Assembly (NCBI GenBank): GCA_013350335.1
Contig: CM023540.1
Span: 62,617,195 to 62,681,194, forward strand
Length of the DNA: 64,000 nucleotides
From: Chimonanthus salicifolius
Taxonomy: Eukaryota > Streptophyta > Magnoliopsida > Laurales > Calycanthaceae
Direction of reading: 5' to 3'
Shown: one piece after another, positions 9,616-22,653 of the stretch
How the letters are laid out: every line of letters begins with the position of its first letter
How positions within the stretch are numbered: position 1 is the first letter of the stretch
Translations under genes and position numbers: made by a program
Notes under the pieces: generated by a model
What the model was told of the DNA's origin: nothing
The model's database searches: none
The model's input: only the letters and a program-made list of their open reading frames with translations

Positions 9616-12076
9616 AAATCATATTATCACACTAATTAAAAGGCAACCATCATATAACTCGTAATCCACGGTTTACAAAAAGGTAGGAATCCTACCGAAT
9701 ACCGACTAATGTCCTCTTATGTTTCCGTCCGATAATCCGGTCTCCGATACCCGTACCGCTTGCGATCCGATACCTTATTACATACGAATAATCAGCCCAT
9801 GTTTTTAACCATTTAAATCCATTAATCATACTTTAGTGGGGTTCGGCCATGCACCATGGCCGAACCTCACTAACTAGATTTGTGGGTCCCATTTAATTCA
9901 TTAATTATTTTAATTACATGGGTTTAAAACCCAGCACCCTAGGCTTTATTGATCATAAATAAGGTTGTTACTTAGAGCCCCTAAGTCCATGATCATCTCC
10001 CATGGGGTTCAGCCATGTACCATAGCCGAACCCATGGTTCTTGAATTTGGCCATTATTTACGGTTTTGTCACTCTTCCTTTCCATGATTAATCATTCATT
10101 TATCCATGCACACTTAAGTCCAAAATTGATCCATAACTTAGATCCATTAGTGACCCACCAATCATAATATGAACACATTAAAAATCAGTCCTTAATTTAA
10201 TCTAAGCCCCATTAATTTTAAACACATGCATATACCTTAATCTTAGCCCAAAAATGACTCTCAAATGAGTCATGGGTTCGGCCATACACCATGGCCGAAC
10301 CCATGATGTCTTCTCTTCATTTTCCTTGGGTCTATTTCACAACATTTAGATCCATAACAAGTCCTCCCATGAGGGGGTTTACATCATGCATTTAAATCAC
10401 TCATTTTGATCAACATTAAGTATATTTTGAGTCCATCAACTTAGCTACATTCCCCATTAATTAATGCATATACATAGATCTTAATCTTAGCCCATCAATT
10501 GGTTCACAAAATGGGTCCATTGATGTCTCATTAACCATGACATAACAACATTAGAAATCAGCCATTTAACTAACCTAATCTCCATTAAAATCAGCCCCTT
10601 TAAAACATTAACCTTCATCCATGGATTCCCTCATTTACAAACCCCTTTTAAAATTACTATCATTCTTTCATTCAAAACCTTCAAACTCATTAACCACCTT
10701 CCATGGCTTCATTCTTCAAAACCCCATTAAATCACTTAATCACCTCCATCATTCATTCAAATATCACATACATCCATGCTTAAATAAATTTTAATACATA
10801 ATGTCCTTAATGCATCCTTTATTTTCTTAACCTAATTTACCCATTAGGGTTTGTCCATTCCTCATCCTTCCTTGGATGGATTTCGGATCCAAGGCCCATG
10901 ATATTTTGGCCACTATTACATCCAAGAAAAATGGATTCCATGGTCTCTTCTTAACCCTTAAAAAATTGTAAATTCTTGTTTAGGAAATACTTACAATCCG
11001 ACTGCTCCTCCAACTTTTCCTTCTCCTCTCGGATTCCTTGGCCTTCTCTTCTCTTCTTCTCCTTGATTGGTCGGCTGAGATGTGCTTGCACCCAATGAAA
11101 ACTTCCAATGCTTGGGTCGGCTAAGATGGAGTAGATTTGAGATAAAGAGAAAGAGAGGATGATGAGAAAGAATGCCCTAACTCTTGGTCTTGAAGTGGTG
11201 GCTTATGCTTACACCTTTTTCCTCTCTTTTCTTCTCTTCTTTTTCCAAGTTTTTCTTCTTCTTTCTCTTGTTGGTGTGGGAAGGCAATGAGAGAGTAAGA
11301 GAGGGAGGGAGTGAAAGAGTTAGATGGGAAAAGATGGATAAATGAGATAAGATTCATCTCATTTGGTTGCTTACTTTATACTCCACCATTAAGTCCCCCA
11401 CCAACCAAGCATGAGATATTTTTTATGCTTTATGGTGGTGGTTGGGATAAACCACTACCTAAGCCAACTTTTTTGGTCTTTGGGGATGAGGTGGTGTGGT
11501 CTCCCACCTTTGACCATTTGACCACCTTTTGAATAGTTTAATTATTTAATTAATTAGATAATTAACTTGGGTTAATTTATTCCCACTTAACCTAATTCCA
11601 CTTTCTTAATTTCCCTCCATGTATCCACCCATGGTTGACCAATTCAACCATGGTAGCCAGCCCCACCAATCCTTGGTCCACACGCCACCTCACTTGGTGA
11701 GGTGGAGGTGGGTCCCAATCGGCCATGTCACCTTGATCTCTCCATCACCAACTTAGATGATTTAAATTTACTTAAATTCATTCCCAACTAATTGGATCAC
11801 CATTGGGCCCATGGCTCAATTACATTCACCTCCTACCATTTACCTTAAAGCATAAGTTATCTTGACCCATGGGGTCCCAAATGGGTATTGGGCCCAATTT
11901 GACCATCATTGACCACCTAAATGAATTTAATCAAATCCATGATCCATTGGACCATACTTCGGCCTTTGTCCAAGTTTTGATCCATTTACCATCTATTCCA
12001 TTAAATTTCCCAATTTCCATCATTAAAACAAATAATAACCACATATTCATTGATTTAAAAAATCTGGGCTATTACA
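9616..12076 (-). mobile_element. LTR C, partial (minus strand)
   Basis: It enters in mid-LTR at the B junction and ends ATTACA at 12076. Hairpins lie at 9840-9866, 10015-10041 and 10275-10301; the GGTAGGAATCCTACC palindrome is near 9683. A minus-strand donor GTAAGTATTTCC has its G at 10994, and a TATA-like box (CTTTATA on the plus strand) lies at 11374-11380. The acceptor half is outside the visible part. The TTCTC/GAGAA-rich block 10995-11300 is the exon-like segment seen in all these LTRs. The right flank is the plus-strand LTR piece at 12077, so C probably inserted there. Confidence 0.85.
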
Positions 12077-12972
12077 GGACAGTGGATAGTGGACAGTGGA
12101 CAGTGGGTAGTGGACAGTGGGTAACCGACTGATTTTATAAATGAAATATTTATATGATTTTCCAAATGGTTAGGTTAAATTAGAAGGATGAAGGGAATGG
12201 TTTAAATCAATTGGAATAATTTAATTGGTTATTTTATGGAATTAAATGGATTACCAAATTGATTTATGGATATGTTAAATGTAATAAGGTAACGGATTTC
12301 ACAAACGGTGAACAATCGGCTTGACGCGATCGGTGATCAGTTTTTGGACGAAAACACAAGAACCCTTATTTGGACGTTGGTAGGATTCCTACCTTATTGA
12401 AAACCATGGAATATGTATATGTGATGATTTTACTCCATGTTTTGATGAGTTATTTTGGTATCAAATGATATGTTTCAATTATGGATAGCATGTTGGCATT
12501 TGCTTCTCATGCATGGCATGGGAGGGATCAAATAGGGGGAGTCCACGCTTCCATTCTGTTTTCCGATAAAACAATCGTGGGGAGGAATCTACACTGATTC
12601 TGGGTTATGATGATTGTGATGTAAATGGAGTCCACGCTTCGTTCGGTGGGATCGATAAACAATCGTGGGGAGGAATCTACGCTGATTCCTATGGATTTGT
12701 AACCGGAGTCCAGGCTCCGTTCGGGGCGACCGATAAGGCATTCGTGGGGATACCTTGATGAGGATTTTCCATCAAGAGGATACTATGTTTGTAATGTAAC
12801 CGGAGTCAACGCTCCGTCGGGGCGACCGATAAGGCATTCGTGGGGATACCTTGATGTGAATTGTCCATCAAGAGGAATATACTGTATTTGAATTGTAACC
12901 GGAGTCCACGCTCCGTCGGGGCGACCGATAAGGCATTCGTGGGGATACCTTGATGAGGATTTTCCATCAAGG
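12077..12972 (+). mobile_element. δ-type LTR fragment (plus strand)
   Basis: This is the reverse complement of part of LTR D (about 37660-38460), including the GTGGACAGTGG microrepeat at the left edge, the GGTAGGATTCCTACC palindrome (12389-12403), and the RY block (12504-12522). Both edges are breakpoints with minus-strand LTR sequence. No genes. Confidence 0.85.
12538..12972 (+). repeat. Minisatellite of five units, 78-99 bp
   Basis: Units begin GGAGTCC at about 12538, 12627, 12705, 12802 and 12901. The last three share CGACCGATAAGGCATTCG and contain a small hairpin, CTTGATG...CATCAAG. Versions of this repeat occur in LTRs B, C', D, E, H and M. Confidence 0.92.
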
Positions 12973-15704
12973 TAAGCGTAGACGTAAGCTCAATGAATAT
13001 TACTTCTCAGTGCGGAATTAACAACAAAGACTATCCTACAGATTTGAGATAGCAGGGAAGATAACATTCATTTAAGTTTCTATAATACCTCAAAACCATA
13101 ATGTCCATAATAAAATCCCAAAACATAGCCAGTAATCTAATTTATTACATTCCGACAAGCTAAGCTGCTCAAATTACATTTTTCCAACATACACTTAAAC
13201 AACATAATTAATTTGCCTTACCAAGCTCCTAAGCTTGACTCCCGTCCTGTCCTTCCGTTTTGCCACCTCCTGCGTCATCAGCTAGGGTAAAAGTAGGGCG
13301 TTAGACCACGTGCCCAGTAGGACTCCGAGTAGGGCTAGCACATGGATTAGTAATAACAACATGCAGATAATATTATAGCAAAACCATGCACTTTGGGCAA
13401 TGTTATGCAATGGGTGTTCTATGTCATGAACCCCACCCATCCATCTCATCCTCATCGTATAATGTCCTTTTTTCAACCATACTAAGTGTTCCAAATAAAA
13501 TCCATACCATCATCGTGCCATGATCCTCTTGATGGAAAAGCCTCATCAAGATGTGATCCACACTAGACATCCCCCTTGATGGAAGAACCATCATCAAGGT
13601 ATAACAATAAATACAACATCCCCCTTGATGGAAAACCGTCATCAAGGTATAATAATACATAATGAACATCCCCATGCGTTTATCGGTCGCCCCGACGGAG
13701 CGTGGACTCCGGTTTCATTTCATCATTCCCCTGTCATATCCCTCCCATGCCATGCATGAGATGTAGATGCCATGTGCCATGTAATATATGTAGTTCAATA
13801 GTAACACAAAAACCCATCTTAAAACAATTACTTGATTATCAAATAAATCAAAGGGAAAAACATCCCATAATATTTAATCCAAAACCCATCTTAAGACATT
13901 CACATGATTTCTAAAATAATTTAAAGGAAAACATCACAAGATACATAATCCAAAACTCATCTTAAAGGCAACCACATGCTTTCCAAAATAAATTAAAGAA
14001 AACATCACCCAATCCATGGCTTACAAAAATGTAGGAATTCTACCGAATACCGACTCGTGTCCTTTTACGTTTTCCGTTCGATAAACCCGGTCGCCGATCG
14101 TGCACCGCCTGCGATGTCCAGTACCTTATTACACATTTATCATTAGTCCATGTTTTAACCATTTCTAAGCCCATATGAAAAACCGATCACTATTTAGGTT
14201 TTGTGGGTCCGGTCCTATGTCATCTATTAAACCTTTTACTCCCATAAGTCTTAAAATTTGGCCACCCTAGGCTTGATCAACCACTTATAAGGTCATTACA
14301 TTAGAGCCCCCCATTCCATGATCAATCTCCATGGAATTCTTGAATTTGGCATTTAATTACAGTTTTGCCACTACCTCATTTTCCATGGTTAATCACCCAT
14401 TTATCCATGCATGATTAAGTCCAAAAATTGATCCACAACCTAGGTCCATTAATGATCCCTAACCACGTTACAAGATCATTAAAAATCAGCCCTTAACTTA
14501 GCCTTATTTCCATTGATTTAAACACATGATAATTCTAAATTTTAGCCCTTTAAGCATTCTAATTTATGAAACTAAAATGCATCAACCCCAAGCTTAATTT
14601 AATCATTCATAAGGTCATCTTAATGCACCCAAGTTCATGTCCAACATACATGGGGTTCAGCCATGGTTCTTCTTTGTGGCCCATAATTACGGTTATGCCA
14701 CTAAACTTCCATGGTTTAATATCTCCTCTATTCATGTATATTTTAAGTCTAAAATTCATCCATAACTTAGATCCATTAAGGATTCACTAACCGTGACTCA
14801 ACATGAAACACAATCAGCCATCTCATTTAATAAGATTGTCCATCATCTAAACACAAACATGGACCCAACCTTAGCTCATACAATGACCTACAAAATGGGT
14901 CACTGGTTCGGCCACACACCATGGCCGAACCCATGATGTCTTGTTCCCCATTTTCCTTGAATCTTTTGGCACATTTTAGATCTATCACAAGTCTTCCCAT
15001 GAGAGGTTTACATCATGCATTTAAATCACCATTCATCATCCAATTTAACCCACCAAATGGATCCCAATTGAGCCATGGGTTCAGCCATACACCATGGCCG
15101 AACCCATGGTGTCCTTTCCCCAATTTTTTTTCTTGGGTCCATTGTTACATTTTAGATCCACCAATAATCCCTCCTTGAGGGGTTTACATCATGCAACTAA
15201 ACCATATTCTTAGCCCCATTTGGATCATTACTTTTGTTCATTTGAAACCCAAAATTCATCAACACATTATCCTTTAAACCTACCATTTAATCATCATTTC
15301 ATCACCATAGGGTTCGGCCATATACCATGGCCGAACCCATATATGGCCGAACCCATGGTTCATGATTCATCATTCATTGCTCCATAATACCTATATTCAC
15401 CCAAAATATTAAATCCACCCATCTTCCCATTTTCCATGGCTTTTTAAACCCTAAAACCCTAACTAATTTCACACATAATAACCTAGGGTTCGGCCATGCA
15501 CCATGGCCGAACCCATGGTTCACAATTCCTTCTCTTTTATGCCTTCTTAATGCCATAAAATCCCATTGCATTTTTCATCATAAAACCATTTTAATACTCA
15601 TCCACATTCATTCATTTACAACCCAAAAATCCATTAGCCACCTTCATTATCTTCCATTCATTAAACCTAACCATTTTAAATCAAATGGCTAATCACCCAC
15701 CTAG
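12973..15704 (-). mobile_element. LTR C', fragment truncated at both ends (minus strand)
   Basis: It lacks about 180 bp of the LTR terminus on the left and stops in mid-LTR at about 15704, where integrase sequence begins. It holds CAG acceptor and CTAAC branch motifs (13270-13312), minisatellite units (13530-13715), the RY block (13743-13764), and hairpins at 14905-14931, 15078-15104, 15311-15337 (with an extra half site) and 15487-15513. Its sequence is nearer to LTR H than to LTR E, although an E-like pol fragment follows. Confidence 0.85.
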
Positions 15705-17500
15705 GTCAGACACAATAGACCGGGGAATGCCATGTAACCTGATGATCTCCCGGATGTACCTTCGACCCAAAGTCTCTGATGAATCCGTCATCTTGATGGG
15801 AAGGAAATGTGCAGACTTGGTCAACCGGTCCACTATGACCCATATTGCATCGTTGCCCTTGGATGACCTTGGCAACCCTGTTACAAAGTCCATGGATATG
15901 TGTTCCCATTTCCATTCTGGCATCGGTAAGGGTGCGAGTAAGCCCGGTGGCTTCCGATGTTCTGCCTTAACCTGCTGACAGGTTAAGCAACAAGCAACAA
16001 ACTCTGCCACGTCTTTCTTAAGTCCATGCCACCAATAGTGCCTCTTAAGATCATGGTACATCTTGGTGCTGCCCGGGTGAATAGAGAGTTTTGTTTGGTG
16101 TGCTTCAATCAGCAACTCTCTTCTGCAATTCTTAGGCACATATGTCCTACCTCGGAACATAAGACCCTGTCCCGGTCGTAATTCCCATTCCGGTACAACT
16201 TCACCGGTAGACATCTTAGCCCATATCTCTTCCACCTCTGGATCTGTTCGTTGTTCCCGTTCAATCTCGGAGACCATGTGGGATCGTATGATCAGATTAT
16301 ATATGGTTCCATGATTATCCAGATAGAGTTTAAACTCTCTGATGGTATTCAACACCTCCCATTCTGTTCTGATCATACTGGCTACTGTTGCAGGTGATAT
16401 GCAGCTGAGAGCATCCGCCACTTTGTTCGCCTTGCCAGGATGATACCGGAGTGCGAACTCATAATCTGCCAAGTATTCCATCCATCTACGTTGTCTCATG
16501 TTGAGTTCCTTCTGATCAAATAGGTACTTTAGGCTCTTATGGTCTGAGAATACCTCAAACTTCTCACCATAAAGGTAGTGTCTCCAGCTTTTAAGAGCGA
16601 AGACCACCGCTGCCAGTTCCAGATCATGTGTGGGATAATTGCGCTCATGAATTTTCAACTGTCTTGACCCGTACGCCACCGCCCTATTACCTTGACTGAG
16701 CGTACACCCCAGTCCCTCTCCTGAGGCATCACAGTACACCTCATAGTTTCTGCCTCTTTCCGGCAAGATCAAAATAGGAGCAGTTGTAAGCTTCTCCTTT
16801 AGCTCCTCAAATCTCCGGTTGCACATATCTGACCATTCAAATTTGACTCATTTCTGAGTGAGTCGGGTAAGTGGGGTTGCAATCTTGGAGAAATCCATAA
16901 TAAATTTCCTGTAGTAACCGGCCAATCCCAGAAAACTGCGGATCTCGGTCACATTCGTCGGTGCTTTCCACTCCCTCACTGCCGCTACCTTAGCCGGGTC
17001 TACAGCTATGCCTTCCTCCGATATAACGTGCCCCAAGAAATTGACCTCTGATAGCCAAAATTCACACTTGCTGGCTTTGGCATACAACTGGTTCCTCTTC
17101 AGGGTGTTCAGAACTATCCGCAGGTGTTCAGCATGTTCCTCCTGACTCTTGGAATAGATCAGGATGTCATCAATAAATACAATTACAAACTGATCCAAGT
17201 AAGGGCGGAATATCCTATTCATCAGGTCCATGAACACCGCCGGTGCATTAGTAAGCCCAAACGGCATGACTACATACTCATATAATCCATATCGTGTCCT
17301 GAAGGCTGTCTTCTCGATGTCTTCCTCTCTAACCCGGATTTGATGGTATCCGGACATCAGATCAATCTTGGAAAAGTGAGAGGAACCCCTAAGCTGATCA
17401 AACAGATCATCAATCCTGGGTAGGGGATATTTATTCCTGACAGTCAACTGGTTCAATTTTCTATAATCCACACACATCCGAAGGGTACCGTCCTTCTTCT
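15705..17500 (-). pseudogene. pol fragment (RT-RNase H-integrase N half), internally deleted element E
   Basis: On the minus strand the fragment starts within RT at [15 protein letters not shown] (about 17500) and runs through the FIDD active site, RNase H ([10 protein letters not shown]) and the integrase zinc region (CCLTCQQVK) into the catalytic core, ending just after SIVSD at about 15705. Gag, protease and the first part of RT are missing, as are the integrase C-terminus and chromodomain. A TGA in QKxVKFEW (16848-16850) replaces the Gly codon of relatives. On the right, pol is joined directly to the PBS leader at about 17494, with a shared CTTCTTA. On the left it is fused to LTR C'. The protein is nearly identical to that of M (a handful of substitutions over 377 residues), so the fragment is recent. 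Confidence 0.9.
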
Positions 17501-17529
17501 TACTTCGAGAGATTCATTCTTCCGAATTC

Positions 17530-17541
17530 GCTCTGATACCA
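17530..17541 (-). other. Primer-binding site of element E
   Basis: The reverse complement reads TGGTATCAGAGC, two bases inside LTR E. tRNA-iMet type. Confidence 0.94.
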
Positions 17542-17543
17542 AC

Positions 17544-20500
17544 TGTAACGCCCGCCCCTTTTCACCGTAAAATCAGAGTACTTTTTTTTTTTTTTAAATA
17601 AAAGTGACAAAGGGCGCGGACGTCACGACGCGAGTTAAGTTCCGAGCTTCTAAAGCCCGGCCCTTAACTGGCCAACCCTACGCGTGCGTGGAACATAAGT
17701 CCACGAGTATGGTTCACGCGTAGCAAGTAAGCTCACGGAACATAATAATAAATGCGGATGATCATAGAACTATCCTACCAGTTCTTCAGATAGCAGGGAA
17801 GAAATACCCAATTAATTACGAAAATGCCATTATACTGTATTATCCAAAATAATACCTAAACATAGCAAACTACCTAAATTATTACATTTCCGACAAGCTA
17901 ACTATACAAATACATCTTTTCCAAAATGAAGTAAAACAAAATAATTAATCCGCCTCCCCAAGCTCCTAAGCTTGGCTTCCGTCTCGCCCTTCCGGTCCGC
18001 CATCTCCTGCATCGTCAGCTAGGGTAGAAGTAGGGCGTTAGAACAACGCGCCCAGTAGGATTCCGAGTAGGGCTAGCACATGGGTTAGTAATAACCACAT
18101 ACAGATAATAACACAGTGAAAACTATAAACCACCATATACTGAAATATAAGTAAATGATATGCCATGGGTGTCAATGTTATGAATCCCACCCATCATTCC
18201 TGCCATGTACTGTCATATCCCTCTTGACGGAAAAACCTCGTCAAGATATGTCCAACCGCAAAATATCCCCCTTGACGGCAAAGCCTCATCAAGGTGTCCC
18301 CATGCCTGTTCTCGGTCGCCCCGACGGAGCATGGACTCCGGTTTGTTTATTTTTTTCCGCCCATGCCATGCATGAGATGTAATGCATTATGCTATGTAAT
18401 ATGTATATTCCATAGTCATAATATAGCCTTCATAACTTAGCATATAACTCATAATCTTGCATTATGCCATATAAGATACATAAACCATGATTTAAAACTC
18501 ATCATAAAATAAACCATAAAATTCCCAAAATAAATCAACGAAACCATCACACAATCCATGGCTTACAAAAAGGTAGGAATCCTACCGAATACCGACTCGC
18601 GTCCTTTTTCGGCTTCGTCCGATAATCCGGCTACCGACACGTGTACCGTTCGTGATATCCAATACCCTATTACATACACATAATCAGTCCACATTTTAAC
18701 TATTTCTAGGTCCATTCACATTTCCAAGTCCATATGAAAATCAGTCACTATTTAGGTTTTGCGGGTCCCATTTAATCCATTATATATTTTTAAGTACATG
18801 AGTCTAAAATCAGCCTCCTAGGCTTTATTTAACCATACATAAACTTATCACTTAGTGCCTCTAAATACATGGTCCTCTCCCATGGAGTTCTTCATTTTGG
18901 CCATTAATTACGGTTTTGCCACTACCTCTTCTCCATGGTTAATCAACCACTCACCCTTGCCTAACTAAGTTCATAATTGATTATAAACTTGGATACCTAA
19001 CTTAGGTCCATTAATGATCCATTCAATTATGTCACATGACCATTAAGATTAGTCATTTAATTAATCTAACCTTATTCATTTAAACCAATCCAAAACCCCA
19101 TACTTAACCCTTTAAATGGTTCACCAATGGGCCATGGGTTCAAAATACCCAATTCATCAATTTTTCCCATTTTGTTTTCTTTGGCCTACTTATACATTTG
19201 AACCCATCACAAGCCCTTCCATGAAGGGGCTTAACTTATACATTTCAATCATCATCCTTTATCACACTTTAAATCCATTTACAATCATCATCAAACCATC
19301 ATAAAACCATCATTTTCCCCATTTTTTGTACTCATTTAAACTACCATTACACCACCATAGGGTTCGGCCATTCACCATGGCCGAACCCATGGTTCATGAT
19401 CCAATAATTTTAACCTTAAACACTCCATTATAATTTCCTCAATTGCCTACATTTAATCATTTTAAAACCCTAAAATCATTAACCACCCTCATTGTCTCCC
19501 ATTCTTATAAACCCTAATAATTAACCCAATCATCTACCATGGTTTCATCCCCCTCTACCATTTTTACAAAACCTAACAAAATACTCCATCATCTACCATT
19601 GTTAAGGCCATCAACATCATGCACTTCTCCCATGCATTTTTTTTTTATTTATTTACCATCCCTTTAAAACAATTTACCAACATTTAATCATTAAACCCTA
19701 AAACCATAAACATTCTCCATGCTTCCATTTTTACATAATTAAATTACACAATGTCCTCCATACCTTAAAACCCTAAGAAAATCACACATTACCTTCCAAT
19801 TCCACATAATTCCATGCTTAATAACTTAATTACATTACATTCCTTAATCCATTTATTTTTTTCCTTAAACTAACCCTAATTTACCCATTAGGGTTTTGTC
19901 CACTTTCCATCCTTCAAATTGATGGATTTTAAATCCATGGCATAAAATCAATAGGCCACCATTAAATTTACAAAATAAATCCCAAATCTTAAACCCTAAA
20001 AATCCAAAATTTCTTGTTTAAGAAATACTCACAATCCGTCGTCTCCTCCGATTTCCGCCGCTCCCGTCGGCTTCCTTAGCCTCCTTTCTCCTTCCTTTTA
20101 ATCTTTGGTAGGTCAAGATGCTTGATCAATGGTGGAAACCTCCAAGCTTAGAATTGGCCAAGGTAGGGTTTACTTGAGGGAGGGAAAAGGATGGAGATGG
20201 TAAAAATGTCTCAAGATCTTTACCTTGAGATGGTGGTCCAACCTTTTCTTCCTCTCCTTGAGCTCTTCTCTTTTCTTTCTTAATTTTCTTCTCCTCTTTT
20301 CCTTGCTAGTGTGGGACGGCAATGGAAGAATGGGAGAGATGGAGAGTGAGTTGAGGGTAAAATGAAAAGGATAAGGTGTAAACCCATCTTTATCTCTTTG
20401 GTTATTTAACCTTCACTTTACATTAACTCTCTCCACCCACCCACAAGATATTTATATTGCTTTATGGCTTATGACTCCACCCCCCTAAGTCCCAACGTGT

Positions 20501-21089
20501 TTTATTTTTTGAGTTTGGGATGAGGTGATTTGGTTTTCCCTTTTGACCCCACTTTGACCACCTCATTTGGATAATTTTAATCATTTAATATTTAGATATT
20601 TTGGTTACTTTAATTCTTATTTACTTAAATTACCTTATACATCCACCCATGGTTGACTAATTCAACCATGGTGGTCGGCCCCACCAAACCTTGGCCCACA
20701 TGCCACCTCACTTGATGAGGTGGAGGTGGGTCCCACTTGGCCACACCACCATTGTTTAATTCCAAATTACTTAGGGTGATTGAATTTCATTAAGCCCACT
20801 CTAAATGGATCACCATTGGGCCCATGGCCCAATTACATTTCCCACTAGCCCATTTACCTTAGAGCTTAACCATCTTGACCCATTGGGTCCCAAATGGGTA
20901 TTTGATCCAATTTGACCATTCTTGACCCATTTAAATAAATTTAAATCCAAACCATAGTCTATTGGGCCACACTTGGGCCTTTATCCAATTTTGGCCCATT
21001 TACCATTTTCTCCACCAATTTTCTAATTTCCATCATTAAAATAATTAATATTCACATTTATATTAATTCCCAAATTCTGAGACCTTACA
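17544..21089 (-). mobile_element. LTR E (5' LTR, minus strand, 3546 bp)
   Basis: On the plus strand it starts TGTAACGCCCGCCCC and ends GACCTTACA. Its first 850 bp is almost identical to LTR M. Elements: CAG acceptor at 18007-18009 with CTAAC upstream, minisatellite (18220-18345), RY block (18361-18381), GGTAGGAATCCTACC (about 18570), one hairpin (19361-19387), and donor GTGAGTATTTCT with its G at 20032, giving a candidate intron of 18007-20032. Compared with E, LTR M lacks about 1.2 kb including the donor and the hairpin. The right flank begins GGGTA; no matching left duplication exists, because the left LTR has been lost. Confidence 0.92.
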
Positions 21090-22653
21090 GGGTACGTGAA
21101 GAGAGGAGGAAATTTCTAGAGCTCGGCGGGAGAAGGAACAAAGATTTTGAAATAATCAGTCATTTTCGCAGAAAGAGACCTTTTTAATTTAGTATTTCTG
21201 ATTCACCGATGAGTCATGACCAACTACCGGTCTATGTCAATATGTCGACAAATATCGATTTGTCTCCCTTTTCTATTTTCCCCCTTTTCAAATAGTGTTC
21301 ATATTTCCAACAATACCGACCTGTCTGTTCCTTCTACTAGTCTATCCTTCGACCTGGGTTCTAACTTGAAAGATGACTGGGTATTTTGTGTGTGTGTGTG
21401 TGTGTGTGCTTGCAATGTTCCTAGTTTATCAAGCTTTGCTTATACACCTTTGAATGCCAGTGATGATGCATACATTCACACCGTTTTTGTGCCATTTGAA
21501 AATTTAATTTATCATTCTAAAAATAGGCACAAAACATGGATTATAGATCTCTTCTGAACCTAAACCAGCCCAAGTACCTTGGACACATTTAATTTACCAC
21601 TTCAGATATATTGCCCAGGTGTGTGATGTCATGTGATGCAGCATTTTCAGGCTTTAGTAAAGGCAAGGTGTTTATGAACAAGAGTCATTCCACATAATGT
21701 ATTAAACAACAAGTATTGGAATGAGACACTAAGCACACTCAGTCATACATTCATTTCCAATTTTGATTACATTAATCATGCATATAGAAATGAAGTATGA
21801 TGCTACACACAAAGCTCTTGTGCTTGTTATCATGTTATTACCCAAAACATGATACACACTTTTACCATTCTTTCAAGTATAGTCCAATTCCTTTGAAAGT
21901 GTTGGTACATAAATGGATAAGCACATTTCATCATTTTGATCAACATTTTTGGTAAGTCACACCAAAAATCCATTTAAGGACATAGAGCATGATTCATTCC
22001 ACACGAGATTTACAAGTTTAGGAACTTGAAATGAAATGACATTGTGTATGTGTACCATACATGGATTATACATGAGGTAATGCATACACTACATTCATTT
22101 CCTAAAGACGCACAAATCATATGGCACATGAAATGAGATGAGACAAGTATAATCCAATACTAGAGTGCAAATGTACATATACATACAAGTATCTTGCATA
22201 CGATCAATCCAACAATCAAACAAGAACATGAATTAAAGGCAAAATACAAGGTGATTCCAAAACATGCTTCAAATGTGAATTCCTTTACACATTTCTACAC
22301 AATCATTGTGAGACTTGGAATCTAAGTTCATAATTCAGTGATGGCCATTTCTTAAATCTGGTTTTAATGTTGGGTGCCTTCCTATTTGATCTGTTGAATC
22401 AACATTTCTAGATTTTGTACCATGATGTTGTCTTAACACACGAGGTATACATTTTGGTACATGGCCTCATAGGATATTTGGAGGTTACTACATTCATCAA
22501 GTTCATTTTCTCTATCCTCTTCTTCTTTAGAGGATTTAGCTTGGACTTTTTCAATGGAAGAACCATTCACCTATATTCTTAGTACACACATTGGTCAAGA
22601 TAGGTGGTGTCATCTATTGGGCTAGAAGACGCAATTTTTCCGTGGATTCTTTC
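21090..22653. other. Unassigned sequence between LTRs E and G
   Basis: I find no LTR, pol or gag similarity to the rest of the window and no convincing gene. The longest frame (21216-21557) is low in information and spans a TG microsatellite. It may be the remnant of the original intergenic DNA or of an older element. Confidence 0.5.
21387..21408. repeat. (TG)11 microsatellite
   Basis: Eleven uninterrupted TG units. Confidence 0.97.

Noticed and set aside
18155..18382. 75-residue frame found three times (also 26113 and 33506)
   Set aside because: It lies over the LTR minisatellite on the antisense strand of E and M; repetition reflects LTR copies.
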